Source: Syntrophobacter sp. SbD1 (GTDB lineage: Bacteria; Desulfobacterota; Syntrophobacteria; Syntrophobacterales; Syntrophobacteraceae). Taken from it: a stretch of 35,772 nucleotides of DNA. Numbering within the stretch: the first letter of the stretch is position 1; every line of letters begins with the position of its first letter. A model generated the notes under the pieces. That model had not been told where the DNA came from and made no database searches. It was given only the letters and a program-made list of their open reading frames with translations. The stretch spans positions 1-35,772 of the forward strand of contig OMOE01000157.1 of NCBI GenBank assembly GCA_900290365.1. The letters run 5' to 3'. The translations under genes and the position numbers were made by a program. Below are positions 25,475 through 34,851 of this stretch, piece after piece.

Positions 25475-26251
25475 TTAGATTTTGCGCACCTTCACACCAT
25501 TTTGAGACAAGAAACCCTTTATCCCTTCAATGGTATAGGTCCCGTAGTGGACCATCGAGGCGATCAGCGCCGCGTCGGCTCGGCCCTGTTTGAGGACGTC
25601 GAGCAGGTGCTGAGGTTCTCCGGCGCCTCCGGATGCTATGACCGGAATATGGACGTTGGTCGAGATGAGGCGGGTCAGTTCGATTTCGTAGCCTGTCTTG
25701 GTTCCGTCCGCGTCTATCGAGTTGAGGCAGATCTCGCCTGCGCCGAGTCTTTCGGCTTCCATGGCCCACCACAGCGCATCTATTCCCATATAGGTACGGC
25801 CGCCGTTTATGACCATTTCGTAGCCGGAGGGGATCTTTTCGGAGATACCGACCTTCTTTACATCCATTCCGAGCACAACACACTGGCTGCCGAAGGCTTC
25901 AGCCCCCTGGCGGATGATGTCCGGATTGAGCATCGCCGCCGAGTTCACGCTGACTTTTTCCGCCCCGGCAAGCAGTACGGCGCGCATGTCCTCCAGAGTA
26001 CGAATGCCGCCGCCGACCGAAAAGGGGATAAAGATTGTTTCGGCCACCCGCCGTACTACATCGAGCATAATTGGGCGGCGCTCGCTCGATGCAGTGATAT
26101 CATAGAAGACTATTTCATCGGCGCCCTGTTCGTAGTAAAAACGTCCCATTTCCACGGGGTCGCCTATGTCGATATTGTCCTTGAATTTAATTCCCTTGGT
26201 GGTCCTGCCGTCCCGGACATCCAGGCAAGGTATGATGCGTTTGCTGAGCAT
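25475..26251 (-). CDS. hisF: Imidazole glycerol phosphate synthase, cyclase subunit
   Basis: A 258-residue (beta/alpha)8 barrel that, with HisH, forms IGP and AICAR in histidine synthesis. It starts [15 protein letters not shown] with the first catalytic Asp in CLDV; the second is in [13 protein letters not shown]. Phosphate-binding VGGGIRT and ASGGAGE are intact. ATG 26251 with GAGGAGG upstream is preferred to a longer open frame to 26374 that lacks family similarity. Its 3' end borders the Tn3 remnant directly, so any downstream operon member has been separated. hisF starts 88 bp after the hisH stop. Confidence 0.95.
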   Translation of the reverse strand: MLSKRIIPCLDVRDGRTTKGIKFKDNIDIGDPVEMGRFYYEQGADEIVFYDITASSERRPIMLDVVRRVAETIFIPFSVGGGIRTLEDMRAVLLAGAEKVSVNSAAMLNPDIIRQGAEAFGSQCVVLGMDVKKVGISEKIPSGYEMVINGGRTYMGIDALWWAMEAERLGAGEICLNSIDADGTKTGYEIELTRLISTNVHIPVIASGGAGEPQHLLDVLKQGRADAALIASMVHYGTYTIEGIKGFLSQNGVKVRKI

Positions 26252-26339
26252 GGGCTCCTCCTCATTGGCCGGACTCGCCCAGCCAAAGCCGGCGCCGCCG
26301 AAGGCAGCGTGTGAATCAGGCCGGCGGTCCCAACCGCCA

Positions 26340-26972
26340 TTATGAAAGGCCGTTCCAACGGCAGAAATTGTCAAGAAGCCGCAACCCCGGCTTGCCGCTT
26401 TTCTCGGGATGGAACTGCACTGCGACGAGGTTTTTGAAAGCTACGGCGGAAGTGAAAGTTATGCCGTATTGGGTGATCCCAGCCGATATGTCCTGGTTCG
26501 CAGGCTGCGGATAGTAGCTGTGAACGAAATAGAACTCGCTTTCGGCAGGGATATCTCGAAAGACGGGGTGGTTGTTTTGAAATGACACCGCGTTCCAGCC
26601 CATATGCGGAATTTTCAGAAAATCACCCGTTTTGGAATACATTTTTTCAGGGAACCTTCGTACTTCACCGGGGAGGATTCCAAGGCAGGCGGTCTGGTTT
26701 TCCTGGCTCATATCAAAAAGCACCTGGAGCCCGACGCAAATGCCCAGGATGGGCACCTGTGAGTCGAAGAGTTCCAAAAGCAGCTTATCAAGTCCGAGTT
26801 CACGCAGGCTTTCCATGGATTTTCCTGCCGCTCCGACCCCCGGGAACACCACTTTATCCGCCCTGCGGATTTCATCGTGGGAGTTGGTGACTTTGCATGA
26901 GGACCCAATATAATCCAAAGCCCGCTTAACGCTGGTCAGGTTTCCCGCTTTATAGTCGAGTATGGCGATCAC
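26340..26972 (-). CDS. hisH: Imidazole glycerol phosphate synthase, glutamine amidotransferase subunit
   Basis: A 210-residue class I glutamine amidotransferase that feeds ammonia to HisF. The sequence opens [19 protein letters not shown] from a GTG at 26972, with AAAGGAG nine bases upstream; an in-frame ATG further up (27041) adds unconserved residues. The nucleophile elbow is [10 protein letters not shown], the His/Glu pair is in VQFHPEKSG, and the oxyanion segment GVGAAGKSM is present. The gap to hisF contains a small GGCGGT/ACCGCC hairpin. It is divergent from rlmD. Confidence 0.95.
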   Translation of the reverse strand: MIAILDYKAGNLTSVKRALDYIGSSCKVTNSHDEIRRADKVVFPGVGAAGKSMESLRELGLDKLLLELFDSQVPILGICVGLQVLFDMSQENQTACLGILPGEVRRFPEKMYSKTGDFLKIPHMGWNAVSFQNNHPVFRDIPAESEFYFVHSYYPQPANQDISAGITQYGITFTSAVAFKNLVAVQFHPEKSGKPGLRLLDNFCRWNGLS

Positions 26973-27093
26973 GGGTTGGTGCTCCTTTGAAATAGGTTTT
27001 GGAAATCTATTAAGATATCCCAGATATGTGCGCCTGGTCAAGGCCGGCAGTGATTCGTTTCCATTTTAATGCGCTTCGGATAAGATGTAAGAC

Positions 27094-28518
27094 ATGGATG
27101 GACGTATGGAAAAGATAACCAAAGGAACGCAGATCGAGCTCCAGGTTGAGAAGCTCGCGTTTGGGGGCAAAGCTGTAGCCAAAGTGGACGGGTTCGTGGT
27201 CTTTTTGAACCACGCGGTTCCCGGGCAAATGGTAAAGGCCCTCATAACGAAGAAGAAAAAAAATTACGCCGAGGCGAGGGTAATTGAGACGCTGACCCAG
27301 TCGCCCGACTACAGGGCGCCTGTATGTCCGCATTTCGGGATTTGCGGCGGGTGTAGCTGGCAGGATATATCGTATGAGGCTCAACTTTTCTGGAAAAGGG
27401 CCCATGTCGTCGAGTGTCTCGGGCATATTGCGGGAGCGGGGGAAACTGAAGTCGCCCCGATCATTGCCTCTCCGGAGACTCAGCACTACAGAAACAAAAT
27501 GGAGTTTACTTTTTCCGACAGGCGCTGGCTGCTTGCCGAGGAACTCGACCGGGAATTTTCGCGGGAATCCCTTTTTGCACTTGGTCTGCATGTAAAGGGG
27601 CTTTTCGACAAGGTATGCAACATAGACAATTGCGTGCTCCAGTCGCAGGAGTCCTCGGCTATCCTGCTTGAGGTTCGCAGGTGGGCGATTGAAAGCGGCC
27701 TTGCGGCCTACAATATCCGCACTCACCTGGGCTTTTGGCGTTTTCTGGTCATAAGGGAGGCAAAGAGCACCGGGCAGATGCTGATACACCTGATCACTTC
27801 GGCAAATCCACATGAAGACAGGACTATAAACCGGCTTTCAGATCATCTGCTATCGAAATTCCCTGGAGTTACGACCCTTATCCATTCCACAAATGATAAA
27901 AACTCTCAGGTTGCTGTCGGAGATTCGAGCCGCGTCCTTTTCGGCCCGGGGTTCATCGAAGAAAAATTCGGGGAGCTGCGTTTCCAGATATCCGCAAACT
28001 CCTTTTTCCAGACTAATACCTTCGGGGCGAAGAACCTTTATGACACTGTCAGCCGGCTCGCAGGCTTCGAGGGTTTTGAAAATGTCTGGGATCTATATTG
28101 CGGAACGGGAACCATCGGGCTATATATCGCCTCGCTTGTAAAAAGCGTTATTGGAATCGAACTGGTCGAAGATGCCGTTCATGACGCGCACGAGAACTGC
28201 CGGATCAATAATATCGGCAACTGCTCCTTTTTGGCAGGCGATTTGAAGGACGTGATCGCAAAGGCCGCGCAGATGGGAAGACCTGATGTTGTCATAGTGG
28301 ACCCTCCCAGGGCCGGAATGCATCCGAAAGTGGTGAAAGCGCTGCTGGAGACCCGGCCGAAGCGAATTATCGCCGTCTCGTGCAATCCCGCAAGTCTTGC
28401 CAGGGATGCGGCCCTTCTTCTCGAGGCCTACGATATAAAAGAGGTACAGCCGATTGACCTTTTTCCGCATACGCCGCATGTTGAATGCGTCGTGAGGTTC
28501 GACAGCTTACGCGGGTAA
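27094..28518 (+). CDS. rlmD: 23S rRNA (uracil-5-)-methyltransferase, RlmD/RumA family
   Basis: A 474-residue RNA m5U methyltransferase. An N-terminal TRAM domain (residues about 5-62, VEKLAFGGKAVAKVDGFVVF) is followed by a [4Fe-4S] cysteine set, CPHFGICGGCSWQ with a later Cys near VCNIDNCVLQ, and then the SAM fold: NVWDLYCGTGTIGLYIAS, VIGIELVEDAV, VDPPRAGMH and the catalytic VSCNPASLARD. The site (U1939-type, RlmD, or U747, RlmC) cannot be settled by eye. Length and the iron-sulfur set fit RlmD. Confidence 0.88.
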   Translation: MDGRMEKITKGTQIELQVEKLAFGGKAVAKVDGFVVFLNHAVPGQMVKALITKKKKNYAEARVIETLTQSPDYRAPVCPHFGICGGCSWQDISYEAQLFWKRAHVVECLGHIAGAGETEVAPIIASPETQHYRNKMEFTFSDRRWLLAEELDREFSRESLFALGLHVKGLFDKVCNIDNCVLQSQESSAILLEVRRWAIESGLAAYNIRTHLGFWRFLVIREAKSTGQMLIHLITSANPHEDRTINRLSDHLLSKFPGVTTLIHSTNDKNSQVAVGDSSRVLFGPGFIEEKFGELRFQISANSFFQTNTFGAKNLYDTVSRLAGFEGFENVWDLYCGTGTIGLYIASLVKSVIGIELVEDAVHDAHENCRINNIGNCSFLAGDLKDVIAKAAQMGRPDVVIVDPPRAGMHPKVVKALLETRPKRIIAVSCNPASLARDAALLLEAYDIKEVQPIDLFPHTPHVECVVRFDSLRG

Positions 28519-28529
28519 GGGGAAATACT

Positions 28530-28611
28530 GTTCACTTGACGTGGTTCAAGGTTATGTGGGGCGGCCTTTGCAGCCAGCCCCACACTTGATTCAATTTGTT
28601 ATTAAGTGAAC
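28530..28611. repeat. Nested palindrome between rlmD and the PBP gene
   Basis: Outer arms GTTCACTT (28530-28537) and AAGTGAAC (28604-28611) enclose inner arms GTGGGGC (28556-28562) and GCCCCAC (28577-28583), with a third short stem inside. RNA from either strand could fold into a long hairpin. No T-run follows, so it is not a classic terminator; a small palindromic mobile repeat is possible. Confidence 0.6.
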
Positions 28612-28634
28612 GGCATTGGAGTAAGGGGTGATGG

Positions 28635-30911
28635 GTGAGAGGTTTTTTTTACAAGAAACCCAGGCGGCGAAATTACATATTATGGGGCGTTTCGCTCTTC
28701 GTTGTTTCTTTCGCTCTTATTGCCGCGGGGTTCTCATATTATCTGTACAACGAGATCACGAACCGCTTTTCGTCAAGACGTTGGAGCGTGCCTGCGCGTG
28801 TTTTTTCCTCAACTGTCCCGCTCTATCGCGGCCAGGCTCTGTCGCTTGGCGGGCTCAGGCATATGCTCGAGGAGCGCCGCTACAAGGAGGCCTCAAAAGA
28901 ACCGGTGCCCGCCGGCGAGTTCAAGTCGTCGAACAGCACCCTGGTTGCGAACTTGAGGGATTTCGAGTTTCCGGGCATTTTCCTGCCCTCGCAGCTCGTT
29001 GAATTCGATTTTGAGCAAAACAGGGTCTCTGCGATTCGGACCCGGGATAAAGAAATTTCGTTCCTCGAGCTGGAGCCGCTCGAAATTGCGCGCCTCTTTG
29101 GACCGGAACGCGAAAGCAGGATGCTCATCAATATCCGTCAAGTTCCGCAGTCCCTGATCGACGCTGTTATGGCAATCGAGGACCGCCGTTTTTACGAGCA
29201 CAGTGGAGTTGACTTTTTCGGGATACTTCGAGCGATGCTGGCCGACTTCAGGGCGGGCCGCGTCGTTCAGGGCGGCTCCACGATCACCCAACAACTGATA
29301 AAGAACTACTTCCTGGAATCCGAACGAACTTTTCGAAGAAAATTTCTTGAATTCTCCATGTCTCTCATCCTTGAAGCCCTTTATAAAAAAGATGACATAA
29401 TGGAGATGTACCTGAACGAAATCTATATGGGAAGAAGAGGCAGCGTTGCTATCCACGGGATTGGGGAAGCCTGCGAGTATTACCTTGGCCGCAACGTGGA
29501 GGACCTCACCCTTTCTGAGGCCGCCACCCTTGCCGGGATGATAAGATCGCCAAACAATTATTCGCCGCTTGTTAACCGCCAGGCCGCCCTGGAGCGCAGA
29601 AACGTGGTGTTGAAGCGCATGCTTGTTCTTGGAAAAATTTCGCCGGCAGAATATGACTCGGCGCTTCTGGAAATCTTGCGGGTGGCCCCCGCATCAATCT
29701 CCTCACGTATTGCCCCCTATTTTGTGGACTATGTGCGGATGCAGGCGCAGGAGTTATACGCTCCGGAGAGGCTGGTTTCTGAGGGGTTGGGAATCTATAC
29801 GACCCTTCAGCCCGAGATTGCCGCCGCTGCGGAAACGGCGATACGGGAAGGTCTTGGGGAAATCGATAGCGAGAGTGGTAGGGGACCGGCTTCAAATGAG
29901 CCGGAAAACCCTCGGCAGCTTCAGGCAGTTTTGATAGCTTTACAGCCACGAACAGGAGAACTCCTTGCGCTGGCAGGCGGCAGGGATTATGGCGAGAGCA
30001 GCTTCAACAGGGCTCTCAGTGGACGCTGCCAACCAGGGTCCGCTATCGAACCCTTCGTCTATCTCTCTGCTCTCAAGAGTTTTAAACTCTGTGACCGGCT
30101 TTTTGATCTGCCCGTGCCTTACGAACTTAACGGCATATCTTGGACAGCCAAAAACCACGACGGAAGGTATCGGGGGAAGGTCGATTTCCGTCAAGCCCTC
30201 GAAGAGTCGCTACAGGCTGCCACGGCAAACCTTGCCTTCGAAACCGGTTTGGATGAAATAATCGGGACACTCAAAAGTTTCGGGATAGAAACGGCGCCGG
30301 GAGATCTACGCTCGATTGCGTTGGGTTCGTTCGAGTTATCCCCCATTGAACTGGCTAAGGCATATGCCGTGCTGGCCAATGATGGGCAAAAGCCGTATCT
30401 GCTTGGTCTCAAGGAGATCGTTTCGGAGAATGGAGACATTCTGGATCGCCGGCATATAGACTTTTCTTCGGTAACTTCACCGGCGAAAGCCTTTCTCATA
30501 ACCAGCATCCTCGAGGGAGCGGTGGAAAGAGGTACGGCCAAGGGGATGAAAAGACTCGGCGTCGATTTCAAGTGTGCAGGCAAAACCGGTACGACAAATG
30601 CCTTAGGCGACTCATGGTTCATTGGATATACGACTGACCTGCTGGCGTTGGTCTGGGTGGGATATGACGACCACGGCCCGACAGGGCTGCGTGGTGCGCA
30701 GTGTGCGGCAAGCCTGTGGGCTCGATTTATGAACCTGGCGCGGCCGTGGATCGAACCTCAAGAATTCGATCCGCCGCCCGGAATAGTTGAGGAAACTATT
30801 TGCGCGGACTCATGTGAACTCGCGACTTCCAACTGCAAACAACGGAAGGTGGAGTATTTTTTATCCGAAAGCAGGCCTAATGGTTATTGCACTATTCATA
30901 ACAATCAATAG
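28635..30911 (+). CDS. Class A penicillin-binding protein (PBP1b type) with altered transpeptidase motifs
   Basis: A 758-residue bifunctional peptidoglycan synthase homologue: short cytoplasmic basic segment, one membrane anchor (about residues 14-37), a UB2H-like domain (52-135), a GT51 glycosyltransferase domain with both catalytic Glu (E182 in IEDRRFYEHSG, E239 in RKFLEF) and GGSTITQQLIKN, then a transpeptidase domain from about 425. KTG (650-652) is intact, but SxxK reads S469-A-I-E472 and SxN reads S525-L-Q527. The general-base Lys is therefore missing, so glycan polymerisation is likely and cross-linking doubtful. GTG start with AAGGGG upstream. The extreme C-terminus has four Cys, possibly disulfides. 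Confidence 0.88.
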   Translation: MRGFFYKKPRRRNYILWGVSLFVVSFALIAAGFSYYLYNEITNRFSSRRWSVPARVFSSTVPLYRGQALSLGGLRHMLEERRYKEASKEPVPAGEFKSSNSTLVANLRDFEFPGIFLPSQLVEFDFEQNRVSAIRTRDKEISFLELEPLEIARLFGPERESRMLINIRQVPQSLIDAVMAIEDRRFYEHSGVDFFGILRAMLADFRAGRVVQGGSTITQQLIKNYFLESERTFRRKFLEFSMSLILEALYKKDDIMEMYLNEIYMGRRGSVAIHGIGEACEYYLGRNVEDLTLSEAATLAGMIRSPNNYSPLVNRQAALERRNVVLKRMLVLGKISPAEYDSALLEILRVAPASISSRIAPYFVDYVRMQAQELYAPERLVSEGLGIYTTLQPEIAAAAETAIREGLGEIDSESGRGPASNEPENPRQLQAVLIALQPRTGELLALAGGRDYGESSFNRALSGRCQPGSAIEPFVYLSALKSFKLCDRLFDLPVPYELNGISWTAKNHDGRYRGKVDFRQALEESLQAATANLAFETGLDEIIGTLKSFGIETAPGDLRSIALGSFELSPIELAKAYAVLANDGQKPYLLGLKEIVSENGDILDRRHIDFSSVTSPAKAFLITSILEGAVERGTAKGMKRLGVDFKCAGKTGTTNALGDSWFIGYTTDLLALVWVGYDDHGPTGLRGAQCAASLWARFMNLARPWIEPQEFDPPPGIVEETICADSCELATSNCKQRKVEYFLSESRPNGYCTIHNNQ

Positions 30912-30937
30912 AATGGAAAAATTACGGAATTAAGGAA

Positions 30938-31058
30938 GAGCCTCTTGCAAAACTCCATAAATCCGTCACCCCGGCGAAAGCCGGGGTCCAGAAACCCTTG
31001 AAAAACCTGGATTCCGGCCTTCCCCGGAATGACGTTGAAGGAGTTTTGCAAGAGGCTC
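30938..31058. repeat. 121-bp palindromic mini-element (MITE/REP-like)
   Basis: Perfect 19-bp terminal inverted repeats, GAGCCTCTTGCAAAACTCC at 30938-30956 and its complement at 31040-31058, enclose an inner imperfect palindrome containing the widespread CCCCGGCGAAAGCCGGGG stem and a second GATTCCGG...CCGGAAT stem. GGAATTAAGGAA flanks both sides (30926-30937 and 31059-31070). No coding capacity. Similar elements are typically present in many copies in a genome. Confidence 0.8.
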
Positions 31059-31140
31059 GGAATTAAGGAATTTCGGAATTAAGGAATTAATGAATTAAGG
31101 AATTACGGAATTGAAAAATTGAGGGATTGAGGGATTGAGG
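31059..31140. repeat. Short tandem repeat tract (GGAATTAA-like and GATTGAGG)
   Basis: A tract of degenerate GGAATTAA units, also present just left of the mini-element (30921-30937), runs into three GATTGAGG-like units at about 31117-31140. Each GATTGAGG unit contains both a GAGGG that can act as ribosome site and a TTG; the last TTG begins the TPR protein. Confidence 0.75.
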
Positions 31141-31677
31141 GATTCCAGACAAACAAAAAGTAAGAACCGGAACGAGGCTTCTATTACTTTTGTCTTTTGC
31201 CTTTTTACTTTTGCCTTCTTCAGCTTTGCTCTTTGTGTGCCGCTTTCTTATTCAGCGCCGGGGCCGGACTCAAGTCTTACGCAAAATTTTGAGGATCATC
31301 AAAGCGCGGTTGCTGAAAAGAAGCTGCCTAAATTAGAGAAAGCCGAAGCCGGATCACCTCGGCGGCAGGCCTCGATGCAGCAAGTCAGTCAAGCCAGGGG
31401 ACAATTGAACAGGGGAAAAGTGGACCTCGCAATTCGAACACTCGAGAAGGCCGTCAGGTTAGACACCGGAAACGGTGAAGCCTTTATTCTCCTCGCCCGG
31501 GCGTGGCAGCAAAAGGGAGAAAGGCGCAAGGCGCTCGAATTCGCAAAGAAGGCCGAGCTTCTTTGCCGTAAGCAACCTGCGAAGCTGAAGGAAATCCATT
31601 TGCTCGAATCGGACCTCCATCGCGAAGCGGGCGAGGGCGCAAGAAAATTTCCTGCCGGGGTGGACCGGAAACCATGA
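31135..31677 (+). CDS. Small exported TPR-repeat protein
   Basis: A 180-residue predicted envelope protein. The basic N-terminus (residues 1-17) and hydrophobic stretch ITFVFCLFTFAFFSFALC (17-34) form a signal peptide or anchor, followed by a low-conservation linker. About 1.5-2 TPR motifs at 84-150 contain QARGQLNRGKVDLAIRTLEK and AFILLARAWQQKGERRKALE. Start is a TTG inside the GATTGAGG repeats; no ATG precedes the signal sequence. Its C-terminal region is charged. A periplasmic scaffold role is likely, with the partner unknown. The start assignment is the weak point. Confidence 0.6.
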   Translation: MRDSRQTKSKNRNEASITFVFCLFTFAFFSFALCVPLSYSAPGPDSSLTQNFEDHQSAVAEKKLPKLEKAEAGSPRRQASMQQVSQARGQLNRGKVDLAIRTLEKAVRLDTGNGEAFILLARAWQQKGERRKALEFAKKAELLCRKQPAKLKEIHLLESDLHREAGEGARKFPAGVDRKP

Positions 31678-31713
31678 AAAGGCAGGGGGATTTTTCCTGC
31701 CGCTGACGAAGGC

Positions 31714-31803
31714 AGTGGCGAAACATGGCTGGTGGTCCCACCGCCCGCCGCCGAAGGTTTGAGTGGCGAAACCTGGGTGGCGGTCCCACTGCTGCGGTGA
31801 ACA
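31714..31803. repeat. Two imperfect direct repeats with 48-bp period upstream of the second AI-2E gene
   Basis: AGTGGCGAAACATGGCTGG at 31714 and AGTGGCGAAACCTGGGTGG at 31762 start two copies of about 42 bp that share GGTCCCAC and a GC-rich tail. They end 21 bp before the AI-2E start. Function unknown; likely an intergenic repeat family. Confidence 0.65.
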
Positions 31804-31824
31804 ATTTCCAGGTAAGAGGTCTCT

Positions 31825-32961
31825 ATGGCAGATTCGGACACAACACAGCAGCGGACGGGACGAACAAAAGGCTACAGGGCATTTCTGCTCGCCGTTCTCG
31901 CTGTTTCTTTTTATCTGGCATATCTGATCCTTTTTCCTTTCATCGATACGGTTATCCTGGCGATTGTGCTAGCCTCGATTTTCAATCCCGTGCAACTCTA
32001 CCTCGAGCGGCGCTTCAATGGACGAAAAAACCTGGCAGCCCTGGTAATCGTATTGATAATAACCTTCGTCATAGCAATCCCTGTTTTCGTTTTCACTTCG
32101 ACACTTGTGACCCAGGGGTTAGACACGGTAAACAAAACCAACGACTGGGTTCGGGAAGGCAAATTGCAGCAACTGAGCCAGGACCCCCGAATCAACGAAT
32201 ACCTGGCCAAACTGCACGAGCGCTTTCCTTTCCTCGATGTAAACAAAACCGACATAACAAACGATCTGCTCTCATTGAGCAAGAGCATAGGGCAGTTCCT
32301 GCTGGGGAAAGTCGCCTCCATACTGAGCAACGTAGCCAGCCTTGTGGCGCATTTTTTCGTGATGATTTTCGTTGCCTTCTACCTGGTGAGAGACGGCATG
32401 GAAATGGTGAGCAGCATCCGCTTCTTCATACCTCTGAGGGTCGACCAGGAAGATCGGATTATCAACGGCATCAGGGTGGTTGCTAAATCTGTGCTGCTGG
32501 GCACATTTCTTACCGCGATCTGCCAGGGACTCGCGGGAGGAATCGCCCTTCAGATTCTCGGTTTCCCGGGCCTTTTCTGGGGAACCATGATGGGGCTTGT
32601 CTCACTTATTCCTATCGTGGGGACCTCTCTTGTATGGCTTCCGATCACCATTTATCTGATTTTGCTGGGACAGGTTAATTCAGGCGTCTTTCTGTCCGTG
32701 TGGTCGATAGTATCGTCCGCAATCATAGAGAATTTCCTCCGCCCCTTTCTTATGAAAGGCAAATCGAAGATGTCACCATTTTACATCTTTCTGGCCATTC
32801 TCGGCGGGGTTCAATACTTTGGATTGAAGGGCATCCTCTATGGACCGCTCATCCTCAGTTTCGCCATGATTATGCTGTTCATCTACGGCGTTGAATACAG
32901 GGACGACCTGATCGAATACAAGAGCCTTGGGAGAAGCGGGCCGGCGGAAGGTGTGGAATAA
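31825..32961 (+). CDS. AI-2E family (PerM/YdiK-type) membrane transporter, copy 2
   Basis: A 378-residue polytopic membrane protein with full family architecture: two N-terminal helices (residues about 17-60), a DUF20-type soluble segment with WVREGKLQQL, and the conserved GLVSLIPIVGTSLVWLPITI, GGVQYFGLKGILYGPLILSF stretches. AAGAGG seven bases before ATG 31825. It is closer to the canonical family than the copy at 1546. Substrate unknown; relatives include exporters and Na+/H+ antiporters. Confidence 0.9.
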   Translation: MADSDTTQQRTGRTKGYRAFLLAVLAVSFYLAYLILFPFIDTVILAIVLASIFNPVQLYLERRFNGRKNLAALVIVLIITFVIAIPVFVFTSTLVTQGLDTVNKTNDWVREGKLQQLSQDPRINEYLAKLHERFPFLDVNKTDITNDLLSLSKSIGQFLLGKVASILSNVASLVAHFFVMIFVAFYLVRDGMEMVSSIRFFIPLRVDQEDRIINGIRVVAKSVLLGTFLTAICQGLAGGIALQILGFPGLFWGTMMGLVSLIPIVGTSLVWLPITIYLILLGQVNSGVFLSVWSIVSSAIIENFLRPFLMKGKSKMSPFYIFLAILGGVQYFGLKGILYGPLILSFAMIMLFIYGVEYRDDLIEYKSLGRSGPAEGVE

Positions 32962-32966
32962 CGATG

Positions 32967-34851
32967 CTAGAGTTTCCGCTCTCTAAGCACAGGCTTTCGG
33001 GCAAGCTGATGAATATGCGCCTTCACCTTCTCGGCAATATTTTTCCAGTCGTATTGCGCTCTGACATCTTCCGATAATTTCAAAGCCCTGTCCCTGGCCG
33101 CCCTGTGGTTTTCAAAGACTTCCCGCATCAGTCGGCAAAGGGCGTTCAAATCCGGTTGCAGCACCCAGCCCCCACCGTCGGCAAGCTCGATGTCACTTGG
33201 CTTGAACTCGACTCGTGTGGCCGGGATGAGATAGGAGTAATCCGGAGAGCAGAAATCATCTGTTGATCCCCACGCAGTAGTTACTACGGGAATCCCGCAC
33301 GCCATGGCCTCGAGAACGGGCAGGGCGAACCCTTCCGCGCGGTATGGGTGTACGAGGCAGTCGCAGGCGGTATAAAGCCCGGGCAGTTCCTCTGTTTTGA
33401 GGACCGTCTGCATATGGGCTATTTCAGGCGCCTTCGGGTCCCTTTTGATTTCCAGGATGATCTTGCCTGCCCCGGCGTCCTGATAGAATACCCCGGCCGG
33501 TAAGTCCTTTATGATCAGTACTACGTCGTCATGTGAATCAAAGGTCTGCCGGTACGCATCCAGGAGAATGTCGATCCCCTTTCTCCAGATAGCCGCCCCC
33601 ACGAAGAGGAACTTGAATTTTTTTTCCGAACTTATCCGGAGTTGTTGAGCGGAAGGGTGAAATTGAGAGGAATTGACGCCGTTTGGAACGAGCTGCACAC
33701 GGTCTGCGGGGATGCCGCTTGCGATGAACGTCTTCCGGACATGGGTGCTGGGGACCCAAATCTCATCGACCAGAGTTGACATGGGTTCCACCCAGCTTTG
33801 CGGAATCCTGCCGTACTCCCAAGGCTGGATGATCACCCAATGGCCTTGCGGGGGAGGGTCGAAGTTAGGCGGCCAGTGGTGCCTGACATGCACATCGGTA
33901 CTGCCGGAAAGAGGTTTTCTGGTTCGCTCGACGATCTTGTTAAAGCGGGGGTCGGAATCGGGGCTGATATTGTCAACTTCTTTCCCTGGGATAATCGATA
34001 ATTCATAGCCCGAGTCAATCAATTGAAGACATAATTCCCTGTTGATAAGCGCCAGGGAATGGCTGACAAGCTGTGTGCCTTCCCAGGCGATCCGCTTGCC
34101 CGCATTTGTTGCCTTGGTTTCCCTGGCCGATGCTTTCTTGTGATCCCAGGCCGAATGTATCGCATTTATTATGATTGGAAGGCAATCAGAAGGGCCCATC
34201 AAATGTGTAATGCCCGTATCCTTGGCCTGCCGCTCATCCGGTGGCATATCGTAAGCCTTACGCATGGCATTGCGAACATCGCGCACGTCAAGCAGTGGCA
34301 TGTACCCTCCCTTGTGATTGGGTTGATACAAAAGCATCTCCTGCGTCAACGGCATTTTTGCATTCGGATCGACCGCTATATGGACACCGACCTCACCAAG
34401 TCCAGATCCCTCAGGGATAACTACCATTCTTCTTCTTACCCTCGCCTCACTGATCGGAGCTGTAGCGGCGGTATCCGTGGAGATATAGACATTACAGCTA
34501 TCGATCAGGCGAACAATATCCGTACGGGTGCCGAGTTCCTCATCAATGGCGATCCTGGCTTCAGAACCGGTTTTTTTGCGCAGTGAATCGATAAGATTAT
34601 AAAGGTCTTGCCGGGGCTTGCCGGGAATAGGGTGCCAGAAGGGAAAGTTGACCTTCAGATAGAGCTCGACATTTTCAGTTTTTTTGAATTCTTCGAGGTA
34701 TGCCTCGATGAGGCTATCCCACCTGCGCCGTGGCAGGAAAAGCGAAATATTCAGGAAACGGAAAGGCTTATCTGGGCCCGACGTATCTGGAAAGGGCGGA
34801 GGCAATACCGGATTTTCCAGCCAGTGATGCCGGATTTTCCAGCCAGTGATG
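32967..34851 (-). pseudogene. Glycosyltransferase, 3' part of a frameshifted gene (two GT domains)
   Basis: This frame encodes about 620 residues following the tandem duplication at 34808-34851. It holds the rest of a first GT-B-like glycosyltransferase (FRFLNISLFLPRRRW, EAYLEEF, ISTDTAATAPISEARV) and then a complete GT4-type domain with VPNGVNSSQFHPS, FLFVGAAIWRKGIDILLDAY and the donor-binding HPYRAEGFALPVLEAMACG. There is no good start codon or ribosome site at its open end, so it was evidently the continuation of the frame at 34768-35313. Sugar donor and acceptor are unknown; such double glycosyltransferases usually build surface polysaccharide or glycoprotein glycans. Confidence 0.8.

Noticed and set aside
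25469..26314. 281-codon open frame on the plus strand
   Set aside because: Antisense to hisF, whose catalytic motifs are intact on the minus strand.
27010..27813. 267-codon open frame on the minus strand
   Set aside because: Antisense to rlmD, no family motifs and no ribosome site; rlmD motifs prove the plus strand is coding.
31059..31140. Possible CRISPR array
   Set aside because: Units are 8-10 bp and directly abutting, with no spacers and no cas genes nearby.
31725..32486. 253-codon plus-strand frame overlapping the AI-2E gene
   Set aside because: Out-of-frame reading with Arg/Gly/Pro-rich composition; the AI-2E frame has a proper start and membrane helices.
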